36,999 bases of DNA from NCBI GenBank assembly GCA_017450925.1, contig JAFSSS010000074.1, forward strand, positions 1 through 36,999, written 5' to 3'. The stretch is from Ruminococcus sp. (GTDB lineage Bacteria; Bacillota; Clostridia; Oscillospirales; Ruminococcaceae). The position numbers and the translations under genes were made by a program. This document shows, piece after piece, positions 1 to 6,273 of this stretch (positions are counted from its first letter, which is position 1; each line of letters begins with the position of its first letter). Below the pieces are notes generated by a model that saw only the letters and a list, made by a program, of their open reading frames with translations, was not told the origin of the DNA and searched no databases.

Positions 1-1
1 G

Positions 2-48
2 CAAGGGGCGCTGCCCCTTGACCCCGCAAGCCTCTGGCGCGAGGCTTG
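2..48. repeat. Two tandem short palindromes
   Basis: CAAGGGGC (2-9) pairs with GCCCCTTG (13-20), and CAAGCCTC (27-34) pairs with GAGGCTTG (41-48). Both stems are perfect 8-bp arms. The sequence lies just beyond the stop of the minus-strand gene that ends at 111. The hairpins lack a U-tract, so they look like REP-type extragenic palindromes rather than a clear terminator. Confidence 0.5.
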
Positions 49-110
49 ACCGCGCGCTTTTTAATGCGCTTCGCGTTTTGGTTTACAGCTTTGTCCGTCC
101 CGCCGGCAGT

Positions 111-473
111 CTATTTTTCCTCCTGCCCCCGCTCCGGCTCGGCGGCGTTAGCCCGTCCGGCGAGGACCCGTCCGCGCGAGGACCCCGCCGCCTTTCGCAC
201 CAGCTCGCAGTGGATAGCCCTTTTTAGGTTCTCCCTCGCCCGCTTTAAGGTCCGGGAGACCGTGGATTTGTTTACACCGTACATCTGCGCGATCTCCGTT
301 ACCGTCATTCCGTCTCTGTAGTATCTTATTATATAACATTTTTGCGTTTTAGTCAAATTCTCGTTCAGCACCAGCTTTAGCAGCTTCGGATAGCTTCCCG
401 CTAAGTGCCTGTATTCGTCTGCGCCTCCCGACGCTCCCATGCCGGCAAGCTCGTTGAAGCTTACTCTTAACAA
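111..473 (-). CDS. Sigma-70 region 4-like helix-turn-helix protein
   Basis: This 120-residue protein carries a helix-turn-helix of the sigma-70 region 4 type at about residues 40-85: a helix around TKTQKCYIIRYY, then MTVTEIAQMYGVNKSTVSRTLKRAR. It has no region 2, so it is not a full sigma factor. Small region-4-only proteins in Firmicutes are usually phage-, transposon- or plasmid-derived regulators. The start is a TTG (471-473) that overlaps the stop of the upstream gene by 7 bases, which implies translational coupling; GGTGA sits about 7 nt before it. The next methionine is residue 12 and has no visible ribosome site. The basic, Ala/Arg/Gly-rich tail (from about residue 90) looks disordered. 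The target is unknown. Confidence 0.7.
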   Translation of the reverse strand: MLRVSFNELAGMGASGGADEYRHLAGSYPKLLKLVLNENLTKTQKCYIIRYYRDGMTVTEIAQMYGVNKSTVSRTLKRARENLKRAIHCELVRKAAGSSRGRVLAGRANAAEPERGQEEK

Positions 474-721
474 GCAGCATCACCCGCTGCCTTCGCCAAA
501 AGTGCCGCACTGCTCGGAGTGATAGGCTTCGGCCCCGTCACCCGTCTCATCAGTGCCGCAGAATACATAAGCTCGTACATCTCGTCCTGAAGCAGCTCGA
601 TGCGGTCGCGCAGACTGCCTTCATCATCACTGCGGCTTGATACGCTTCTCTGCTTCAGCTCGATGATCCTCCCGCGGATCGTCTCTATGTCTCTTTCGTA
701 CTGTCTTATCAGCTCCGTCAT
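467..721 (-). CDS. Hypothetical coiled-coil protein upstream of the HTH gene
   Basis: I do not recognise a named family. The protein is 84 residues and begins MTELIRQYERD. Its first two thirds are charged and helical (RQYERDIETIRGRIIELKQR, then RDRIELLQDEMYELMYSAALMRR), consistent with a coiled coil. The ATG at 719-721 is chosen because GGAGGG precedes it by a short A-rich spacer; an upstream in-frame ATG (763) has no such site. It overlaps the HTH gene by 7 bases, so the two form an operon. Coiled-coil plus region-4 HTH pairs of this size are common in phage-like DNA, but no phage gene surrounds them here. Its leader is the structured RNA at 740-900. Confidence 0.6.
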   Translation of the reverse strand: MTELIRQYERDIETIRGRIIELKQRSVSSRSDDEGSLRDRIELLQDEMYELMYSAALMRRVTGPKPITPSSAALLAKAAGDAAC

Positions 722-739
722 TTTTTTATCCCTCCGTTT

Positions 740-900
740 TGCAGAATATGTCCTTGTCTTCATGCGGGAAAGCTCCCTTGAGTGGTTCGGAAGCTGCCCT
801 TACAGAGGCAAACCTATGTTCGATACTCAAGGCCCAATAAAGCTCCCCCACGGGGAGGAGAAGCTTACCGACAGCCTCGAACATTTGTTCTTTGCCTCTG
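740..900 (-). ncRNA. Candidate structured RNA or leader of the minus-strand pair
   Basis: Reading the minus strand, the predicted transcript start falls at about 899, exactly where a long rod begins. CAGAGGCAAA (803-812) pairs perfectly with TTTGCCTCTG (891-900), ATGTTCGA (816-823) pairs with TCGAACAT (877-884), and AAGCT (840-844) with AGCTT (862-866). A competing fold uses CCTTGAGT (776-783) with ACTCAAGG (825-832), plus GGTT/AACC and TGCC/GGCA inside it. The two folds share bases 803-814 and exclude each other. I cannot match it to a known riboswitch, SRP RNA or 6S RNA. A 52-codon reading frame also crosses it (ATG at 882-884). Confidence 0.45.
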
Positions 901-905
901 ATATA

Positions 906-934
906 ATAATAGCATGGAAACCGAAAAAAGTCAA
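906..934 (-). promoter_or_regulatory. Sigma-A promoter for minus-strand RNA and gene pair
   Basis: On the minus strand, -35 TTGACT (929-934) is separated by 17 bases from -10 TATTAT (906-911). It reads toward the structured RNA and the coiled-coil/HTH gene pair. Confidence 0.75.
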
Positions 935-1006
935 GAGAGGAGCTGAAATTAATGTTTTTTGTATAAAATGTGGGATTTTTAACGGACAGTTTGTGCAATT
1001 TACTTG

Positions 1007-1035
1007 TTGAAATATGCGAAAAAACGTGATATAAT
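1007..1035 (+). promoter_or_regulatory. Sigma-A promoter for DUF896-WYL operon
   Basis: -35 TTGAAA (1007-1012), 17-base spacer, -10 TATAAT (1030-1035). Transcription should start near 1042, giving a leader of about 185 bases before the first gene. It is divergent from the promoter at 906-934, with about 70 bases between the two -35 boxes. Confidence 0.85.
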
Positions 1036-1038
1036 ATG

Positions 1039-1223
1039 TTTTACCGACCAATTGAGGGCGTTTTTGCGGACTTCAAAAACAGAAACAGGGGATATACCCC
1101 GTAAAAAGGGAGCCGTAAAGGTGCAGAGGATTGGAAAGGCGGTATTGTGTAAGCCGCCGTCGGCAGCAGGGAAGAGGAAAGATCCCGCCCTGCGAAATAC
1201 GGGTTCGTCCCGAAGAGGTAAAA
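1039..1223 (+). ncRNA. Candidate structured leader RNA before DUF896 gene
   Basis: The leader contains a chain of local hairpins: GTTTTTG (1060-1066)/CAAAAAC (1074-1080), GGGG (1088-1091)/CCCC (1097-1100), GGCGG (1138-1142)/CCGCC (1154-1158), GCAGGG (1166-1171)/CCCTGC (1188-1193) and CGGG (1200-1203)/CCCG (1209-1212). TTTTACC at the 5' end (1039-1045) is complementary to GGTAAAA (1217-1223), which overlaps the ribosome site AGAGG (1214-1218) of the next gene. That could act as a closing stem that masks translation. I compared it from memory with TPP, SAM, cobalamin, c-di-GMP, ydaO, glycine and T-box motifs and saw no match. Confidence 0.45.
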
Positions 1224-1227
1224 ATTT

Positions 1228-1449
1228 ATGGAGAAGATCAAACTTGACAGACTGTCAGAGCTGACAAGGATCGCGCGTACCAGAGAGCTGACCGCCGAGG
1301 AGCAGCAGGAGAGAACTGCCCTGAGAAATGAATACAGACAGGCAGTAACAGGTAATTTGAGAGCGCAGCTTGAAAGCATGACGATCGTCGAACCCGACGG
1401 CTCAAGGATAAGAGTGTCGGATCTGAAACGAAGCGGGGAGGATAAGTAA
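1228..1449 (+). CDS. DUF896 (UPF0291/YnzC-like) family protein
   Basis: This 73-residue protein matches the small DUF896/YnzC family: an N-terminal helical hairpin (KLDRLSELTRIARTRELTAEEQQERTALRNEY) and a conserved RAQLESMTIVEPDG-type stretch. B. subtilis YnzC is a small two-helix protein of unknown function, so no function is assigned. AGAGG lies about 9 bases before the ATG. The stop overlaps the start of the WYL gene (TAATG), so the two proteins are translationally coupled. A long structured leader precedes it, which is unusual for such a small gene. Confidence 0.85.
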   Translation: MEKIKLDRLSELTRIARTRELTAEEQQERTALRNEYRQAVTGNLRAQLESMTIVEPDGSRIRVSDLKRSGEDK

Positions 1450-2441
1450 TGACCGGTGCGTCCAAACAGAAACAGAAGCTGCTCCGTATGGAACAGATCT
1501 TCAAATCACAAACCGACGAGAACAACGTTCTCACAGGCAACGAGCTTATCGAAATACTCGAAAAAGAGGGCATCAAGGCAGAGAGAAAAACTATCTATGA
1601 CGATATCGCTACCCTCAATGACAGCGGCGTGACTATCGAGACAGTGAAGAAGGGTCACTCCAATGCCTATTTCTATGCCTGCAAGGAGGACTTTTCAGCA
1701 GAGGAGCTGTTTATCCTCGCCAGCGCAGTGGCCTCGTGCAGGTTTCTGACTACCAAAAAATCAAATGAACTGATAACCAAGCTCCAGCGCATCACCAATA
1801 AGTTCACGGCGGCGCAGCTGGGCAGGGCTGTCTATGTGTCTCAACGTTCACGCAATAAGTCTGTGAACGAGACTATATATTACAGCATCAATACCATTCA
1901 GAATGCTATCAACAAGAAGAAGAAGATAACGTTCAAATACTTTACCTACAACACGCTGAAAAAGCGTCAGCTCAAGCACGGCGGTGAGCAGTATCTCGTC
2001 TCGCCGAACGAGCTGGTGTGGGAGAACGATAATTACTACCTCACCTGCGTTTGCCACAATCACGGAACGGTCTGCCGTTACCGCGTTGACCGTATGGCAG
2101 AGGTGACTGTCACCGACTCAAAGATTGCTCCCTTTACCGAAGAGGAGAAGAAGGAGCTTGACAGCTATAAGTCGCTGTTCACCATGTACGGCGGCGAGAG
2201 AAGAGAGCTGAAGATACAGTTTGAGAACTCGCTTATGGATGCCGTCATCGACCGCTTCGGCGACAGTGTCGAGTGCATGAAAAATTCCGACGACACCTTT
2301 GTTGTCCGCTGTGAGGTGCAGCTTGCACCTACCTTCTGGGGCTGGCTTTTCCAGTTCGGCACCCGTGCCAAGGTGCTGGAGCCCTATGATGTCTGCACTA
2401 AGGCGCGTATGTTGCTCAATGACCTGCTGGATATGTATTGA
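1449..2441 (+). CDS. WYL-domain transcriptional regulator
   Basis: A 330-residue regulator with an N-terminal winged helix-turn-helix (about residues 10-65; VLTGNELIEIL and AERKTIYDDIATL) of the HTH_11/DeoR type, and a central WYL domain (about 140-215). The WYL motif reads NYYL (195-198) inside SPNELVWENDNYYLTC, followed by CRYRVDRM, the usual ligand-contacting strand. A C-terminal extension domain (about 250-330) completes the family layout. WYL proteins bind nucleic acid or nucleotide ligands and regulate DNA damage, defence or metabolic genes. No defence gene lies nearby, so its target may be its own operon or a distant one. Its start overlaps the DUF896 stop by one base. Confidence 0.9.
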   Translation: MTGASKQKQKLLRMEQIFKSQTDENNVLTGNELIEILEKEGIKAERKTIYDDIATLNDSGVTIETVKKGHSNAYFYACKEDFSAEELFILASAVASCRFLTTKKSNELITKLQRITNKFTAAQLGRAVYVSQRSRNKSVNETIYYSINTIQNAINKKKKITFKYFTYNTLKKRQLKHGGEQYLVSPNELVWENDNYYLTCVCHNHGTVCRYRVDRMAEVTVTDSKIAPFTEEEKKELDSYKSLFTMYGGERRELKIQFENSLMDAVIDRFGDSVECMKNSDDTFVVRCEVQLAPTFWGWLFQFGTRAKVLEPYDVCTKARMLLNDLLDMY

Positions 2442-2456
2442 TCCAAAGATTTTACC

Positions 2457-2489
2457 GCACCTCTGCCGAAACAGGCAGAGGTGCTTTTT
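2457..2489 (+). terminator. Terminator after WYL gene
   Basis: GCACCTCTGCC (2457-2467) pairs with GGCAGAGGTGC (2474-2484), loop GAAACA, followed by TTTTT. Nearly the same stem recurs at 6045 and 12054. Confidence 0.9.
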
Positions 2490-2514
2490 GCGCCTGCAGC
2501 AGGAGAGAGTGCAA

Positions 2515-2550
2515 AAAAGAGGATCTGCCTCCCGGCAGGTCCTCTTTTCA
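2515..2550. terminator. Bidirectional terminator
   Basis: AAAAGAGGATCTGCC pairs with GGCAGGTCCTCTTTT around a short loop. A-tract on the left and T-tract on the right allow termination from both sides, fitting its place between the converging WYL gene and the minus-strand acidic membrane protein. Confidence 0.8.
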
Positions 2551-2590
2551 GGAAAGTATGAAAAAGAAAAAATTCGTATAATTCTAAGAA

Positions 2591-2833
2591 TTATTCGTCG
2601 GTCTCCTCGACAGCATCTTCAACCTTATCCAAAGTTTCCTCTACGCCTTCCTTAACTTCCTCGGCAGCGTCTTCAGCATCTGCAACGCAGTCTTCTACGC
2701 AGTCATCGAAGTCATCGTCCAGCTCTTCATAATCGTAGTCCTCAAGCTCCTTGCGCTTTTTGAGAGCAAAGATAGCAGCACAGCCTGCAGCAGCAGCGCC
2801 TGCAACGACAGCGATCTTAAATAACTTACCCAT
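2591..2833 (-). CDS. Small acidic single-pass membrane protein
   Basis: An 80-residue protein with one hydrophobic segment (about residues 5-25: LFKIAVVAGAAAAGCAAIFAL) followed by a basic stop (KKRKE) and then an extremely acidic tail rich in Asp, Glu and Val (DDDFDD, VEDAVEETDE). By the positive-inside rule the acidic tail should face the cytoplasm. GGAGTG precedes the ATG and a good promoter lies at 2910-2938, so this is a real monocistronic gene. Function unknown; the layout resembles YtxH-like small membrane proteins, but I would not assign that family firmly. Confidence 0.75.
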   Translation of the reverse strand: MGKLFKIAVVAGAAAAGCAAIFALKKRKELEDYDYEELDDDFDDCVEDCVADAEDAAEEVKEGVEETLDKVEDAVEETDE

Positions 2834-2909
2834 GATAAAACACTCCTTCGATTTTATTATAGTATCTCACAAATGCAGCGTATATATTCGCACCATTCAG
2901 ATTAATCTA

Positions 2910-2938
2910 ATTATAGCATACCAATTGGAAATAATCAA
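2910..2938 (-). promoter_or_regulatory. Sigma-A promoter for acidic membrane protein
   Basis: Minus-strand -35 TTGATT (2933-2938), 17-base spacer, -10 TATAAT (2910-2915). Confidence 0.85.
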
Positions 2939-3022
2939 GCATTTTTCAAAAAAATAAAAATGCAGTTCTCTTTTTTGTGCAGAGTCAACAAAAAGAATAA
3001 TAAATTTTTGACACCTTGAAGG

Positions 3023-3757
3023 TCACATATTGCCGGTGAGCAGCATTACCGCAGATATCGCAGCCAGCGGGGCGGTCTCGCAGCGGAGGATGCGTCTTCC
3101 GAGGGTGACGGACATAAGCCCTGCCTCGGCGGCAGCCTCGGCCTCGGTAGGTTCAAAGCCGCCCTCGGCGCCGATAAGGATGCCCACGGTCTCCACGCCC
3201 TCGAAATCGGCGGTGAGCAGGCTGTCCCCGCCGCCCTCGTAGCAGAACAGCGACTTATCCATTTCGGCGGCAAGCTTTACGGCCTCGTCGAAGGAGACGG
3301 GCTCGGTGACCTCGGGAATGACGCCGCGGCCGCACTGTCTTGCGGCGGCGAGAGCCACCTTATTCCAGCGGTCGTGCTTGCGGGCGATGCTGCGGCTGTC
3401 GGGGCGGGCAATGCAGCGGGCGGTGATGACGGGAACTATCCTGTCAACGCCCAGCTCAACGGCCTTCTGAACGATCGTACTCATCTTGCCGGACTTGGGA
3501 AGCGCTTGAAAGAGGGTCACCTTTACGGTGGGCTCGCCTTCGGAGGGCTTTTCGTCGATAACGCGGCAGCGCACCTCCTGGGGAGTGATCGAAACTATCT
3601 CGCACTCGAAGTCAACGCCTTTGGAGCAAAGGGTTATCTTCTCGCCCACGCGCATACGCAGGCTAAGGCCTATATGACGGGCATCCTCGCCGGTAAGAAC
3701 GGTCTCGCCCTCGGGGCGGGACTCCTTGAAAAATCTCGGAAGATTGAATTTCGGCAT
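3023..3757 (-). CDS. rsmE: 16S rRNA (uracil-1498-N3)-methyltransferase RsmE
   Basis: A 244-residue RsmE: it methylates N3 of U1498 in helix 44 of 16S rRNA using S-adenosylmethionine. The N-terminal PUA-like domain contains the usual HIGLSLRMRVGEKI stretch. The SPOUT domain shows FQALPKSGKMSTIVQKAVELGV, then the SAM-binding knot with LIGAEGGFEPTE and the C-terminal LGRRILRCETAPLAA. The ATG at 3755-3757 is chosen because AGGAG lies just before it and MPKFNLPRFF is the usual N-terminus; a start at 3805 would add 16 residues with no ribosome site. It has its own promoter (3818-3846). Length fits the family. Confidence 0.95.
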   Translation of the reverse strand: MPKFNLPRFFKESRPEGETVLTGEDARHIGLSLRMRVGEKITLCSKGVDFECEIVSITPQEVRCRVIDEKPSEGEPTVKVTLFQALPKSGKMSTIVQKAVELGVDRIVPVITARCIARPDSRSIARKHDRWNKVALAAARQCGRGVIPEVTEPVSFDEAVKLAAEMDKSLFCYEGGGDSLLTADFEGVETVGILIGAEGGFEPTEAEAAAEAGLMSVTLGRRILRCETAPLAAISAVMLLTGNM

Positions 3758-3817
3758 ATTTAAAACTCCTAACTTATCCAATGTCTTGAAAGCGCATAGG
3801 ATCACTGCTTACAACAT

Positions 3818-3846
3818 ATTGTAACATAGATGAACAAAAAGTTCAA
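3818..3846 (-). promoter_or_regulatory. Sigma-A promoter for rsmE
   Basis: Minus-strand -35 TTGAAC (3841-3846), 17-base spacer, -10 TACAAT (3818-3823). Confidence 0.8.
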
Positions 3847-3955
3847 TAATGTTAATAATATTTTTTATAAGTTTTCATACAGTTATCACAAAAAGATTTT
3901 AGAATAAAAGCAAGCTAATGATATGCAGGCTTTTACCCCAGGCCTTCATATACAT

Positions 3956-4032
3956 AAGCCCGGCAGGAAACTGCCGGCTTTCTCCCCTATAATCTTTTTT
4001 GATGCTCCTGCTGTAAGGCGGGAGCGCTTTTT
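3956..4032 (+). terminator. Two hairpins, second with U-tract
   Basis: AGCC(C)GGCAG pairs with CTGCCGGCT (around 3957-3980, GAAA loop), and GCTCCTGC pairs with GCGGGAGC (about 4003-4024), followed by GC and seven T. The second looks like an intrinsic terminator on the plus strand, yet no plus-strand gene lies upstream. It could end a small RNA from the 3880-4030 stretch or guard rsmE against antisense reading. The rest of this 550-base gap holds the repeat at 4067 and the promoter at 4215. Confidence 0.5.
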
Positions 4033-4066
4033 TTATCCCCCCGGCCGCTTATGCGCCGGACTGCCT

Positions 4067-4163
4067 GTAGTTGATAATGGATAGCTGACAGTTGATAGTG
4101 AAAGGAGTGTGCCTTTGGCGCACGGATCCCTGTTCGGGCGCTCCATTGATTATCAACTGTCAA
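4067..4163. repeat. TTGATAATGG-type palindromic repeat, copy 1
   Basis: TGACAGTTGATA (4086-4097) and TATCAACTGTCA (4151-4162) are perfect 12-bp arms, enclosing a GC-rich centre (GGCGCACGG, TTCGGGCGC). An extra TTGATAATGG lies at the left end. Relatives are at 7103 and 17675, and a looser one at 9567. Confidence 0.7.
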
Positions 4164-4214
4164 ATGATTTTTTTGGTCAATTGTAAATTTTGTAGCAAAA
4201 TCCTGTCAACCCTC

Positions 4215-4243
4215 TTGAAAAATGCAGCAATTTGTGTTATAAT
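4215..4243 (+). promoter_or_regulatory. Sigma-A promoter for GGDEF-EAL gene
   Basis: -35 TTGAAA (4215-4220), 17-base spacer, -10 TATAAT (4238-4243), about 67 bases before the ATG. Confidence 0.85.
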
Positions 4244-4310
4244 AAACTGAATAATACAAAATCAGTATAAAATGCGGCAGCTGTCAAGTATATGAAAAGG
4301 AGGGAAGGTC

Positions 4311-6011
4311 ATGGATACGGTTTCTGATATGGAGTTTTGCCAATGCTTTGAGAAATATATAGACCTTCTGACCGACCCGGAAAAATACTCTAAGGATAAG
4401 CTGCTGGACTCGCTGTTTGAAATAGCAAGGCTGTTCCGCATCTCAAAGGGCGTTACGGAGTTTTATGTGAACGAGGCTATGGAGAAGAGCGGCGAGGGCG
4501 AGATCTACTGCGATTACGACGACGGCAGGGGAGGCCCTGCGGTGGTGGCTCTGCGCTACGTCAGCCCGTCGCAGGCGGTGATAAAGGGAACGATCTACCG
4601 GCCGGAGAGTGAGCCGCCTCTTTCCGAAAAGGATATGCGAAGGCTTGAAACGGCGGTAAGGTCGCTGCTTAGCTACATAAGCCGTCAGCGCCTTGCCGGG
4701 GCGCTGGAGAAATACGCCTTCAGCGACGATCAGGGATATCCCAATCTGCGGGCATATATGCGCAGGGTCGGGATGCTTTACAGTCAAGGAAAGCTTGCCG
4801 GGGCTTATACGGCGCTGCTTTTCAATCTGCGGAGATTTACGCTTATCAATCAAGATATCGGCAGAGAAAATGCCGATACCGTTATGAGGAAATATTTCAG
4901 TATGCTGAAAAACGCCGTGGGCAGGAGCGGCATCGCGGCGCGAATGGGCGGCGATAATTTCATCATGCTGTTCAGGAACGTCCACACCGACCGCATCCTC
5001 GGCATACTGCGGGGGATGCCCGTATCCTACGGCGAGGGTGAGGACACCCGGGTGATGCTTTCCGCAAGCGCGGGGGTCTATCCCATTCCGAAGGATTTTG
5101 TTTTCAGCACGCAGGGCGACATAATGGACAAGCTTATGAACTCGTCCCAGGCGGCAAAGCGGAGCCAGGGCGACCATATCGTGTATTTCGACTACGGCAT
5201 GGTAAGGCAGACCTACAAGTCGATGAGGGTTCAGCAGCTTTTCCCGCGGGCGCTGACCGAGAGGGAGTTCAAAGTCTATTATCAGCCCAAGGTGGATGTG
5301 GAGACGGGCAACATGGTGGGAGCCGAGGCTCTCTGCCGCTGGTTCCATGACGGGATCATGATACCGCCTATGGAGTTCATCCCCATACTTGAACAGACCA
5401 CGGATGTCTGCCGGCTGGATTTCTATATGCTGGACTGCGTCTGCGGGGACATACGCCGCTGGCTGGACGAGGGCAGGAAGCCCGTGAGGGTCTCGGTGAA
5501 CCTTTCGAGAAAGCACCTGGCGGACGTTGACCTGCTGAAGCACATACTTGATATAATCGACAGGCATTCGGTGCCGCACGAATACATTGAGATAGAGCTG
5601 ACGGAGACCACCACCGACGTGGAGTTCCGCGATCTGAAGAGGATAGTAAGCGGGCTGCAGCAGCTTGGCATCTGCACCTCGGTGGATGATTTCGGAGTGG
5701 GCTATTCCTCGCTGAATCTTATAAGAGAGATACCGTGGAACGTGCTGAAGATAGACCGCTGCTTCCTGCCCTCGGACGAGGAGGGAGAGGGCAGTGTCAC
5801 CAGCATGATGTACCGTCACGTTGTATCTATGGCGCTGGAAATGGGGCTGGAGTGCATCACCGAGGGAGTTGAGACCTCGCGGCAGATAGAGATACTCCGG
5901 CGCAACGGCTGCCGCATAGCACAGGGCTTTGTATTTGACAAGCCTCTGCCTCTTGCGGATTTTGAAAAGCTCCTCGGAGGGCACTGCTACTATCCCGACG
6001 GGACAAAATGA
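4311..6011 (+). CDS. GGDEF-EAL protein; likely c-di-GMP phosphodiesterase
   Basis: A 566-residue soluble protein. Residues 1-150 form an N-terminal region I do not recognise, followed by a GGDEF-type domain (about 155-295) and an EAL domain (about 305-555). The GGDEF signature is GGDNF (213-217), and the usual IND/substrate region reads LINQDIG, so cyclase activity is probably lost; the RxxD inhibitory site is also absent. The EAL domain keeps the catalytic set: EAL (339-341), N397 (SVNLSR), E432 (ELTET), DDFGVGYSSL (459 on), K480 and D482 (LKIDR), E518/E521 (TEGVE) and Q538. It should therefore hydrolyse cyclic di-GMP, perhaps with GTP sensing by the dead GGDEF. AAGGAGGG precedes the ATG. 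It is monocistronic. Confidence 0.92.
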   Translation: MDTVSDMEFCQCFEKYIDLLTDPEKYSKDKLLDSLFEIARLFRISKGVTEFYVNEAMEKSGEGEIYCDYDDGRGGPAVVALRYVSPSQAVIKGTIYRPESEPPLSEKDMRRLETAVRSLLSYISRQRLAGALEKYAFSDDQGYPNLRAYMRRVGMLYSQGKLAGAYTALLFNLRRFTLINQDIGRENADTVMRKYFSMLKNAVGRSGIAARMGGDNFIMLFRNVHTDRILGILRGMPVSYGEGEDTRVMLSASAGVYPIPKDFVFSTQGDIMDKLMNSSQAAKRSQGDHIVYFDYGMVRQTYKSMRVQQLFPRALTEREFKVYYQPKVDVETGNMVGAEALCRWFHDGIMIPPMEFIPILEQTTDVCRLDFYMLDCVCGDIRRWLDEGRKPVRVSVNLSRKHLADVDLLKHILDIIDRHSVPHEYIEIELTETTTDVEFRDLKRIVSGLQQLGICTSVDDFGVGYSSLNLIREIPWNVLKIDRCFLPSDEEGEGSVTSMMYRHVVSMALEMGLECITEGVETSRQIEILRRNGCRIAQGFVFDKPLPLADFEKLLGGHCYYPDGTK

Positions 6012-6044
6012 AGCGCGGGCGTGATAAAGATGTGATTATTCAGA

Positions 6045-6078
6045 CACCTCTGCTGTATTACGGCAGAGGTGCTTTGGC
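6045..6078 (+). terminator. Terminator after GGDEF-EAL gene
   Basis: CACCTCTGC (from 6045) pairs with GCAGAGGTG (ending near 6071), followed by CTTTGGCTTT. It is the second copy of the CACCTCTGCC hairpin family. Confidence 0.8.
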
Positions 6079-6096
6079 TTTACTTCGTGCAGCGCC

Positions 6097-6237
6097 CGCT
6101 AAAAGAATAAAGAAGAAAGAAAAAAGAATAAAGAATAAACAAGGTGTCCGCTTTGCGGACGGTTTTAAAAATCATCGCCGAAGGCGATACCTTCATTTTT
6201 ATTTCTTATTTATTCTTTCTTCTTTATTCTTTTAGCG
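6097..6237. mobile_element. AAGAATAAAG-type MITE-like element, copy 1
   Basis: A 141-bp palindromic element. The first 25 bases (6097-6121, CGCTAAAAGAATAAAG...) are the exact inverse complement of the last 25 (6213-6237). The core holds two hairpins, GTCCGC/GCGGAC and ATCGCC/GGCGAT, around TTTTAAAAA. It encodes nothing. A related copy in the opposite core orientation lies at 12112-12206, also just after a CACCTCTGCC terminator. Confidence 0.7.
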
Positions 6238-6273
6238 GCGGCGAAGATAAAGCAGCAAATTACAATCACTGCT

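Noticed and set aside
726-884. 52-codon minus-strand frame inside the structured RNA
   Set aside because: The frame spans the inverted repeats and its residues show no pattern. The base pairing explains the sequence better, though a leader peptide is not excluded.
4443-5984. Long minus-strand open frame (513 codons) opposite the GGDEF-EAL gene
   Set aside because: It is antisense to a gene with clear domains, has no ribosome site and its product is rich in His/Arg/Leu, as expected for a codon-bias shadow.
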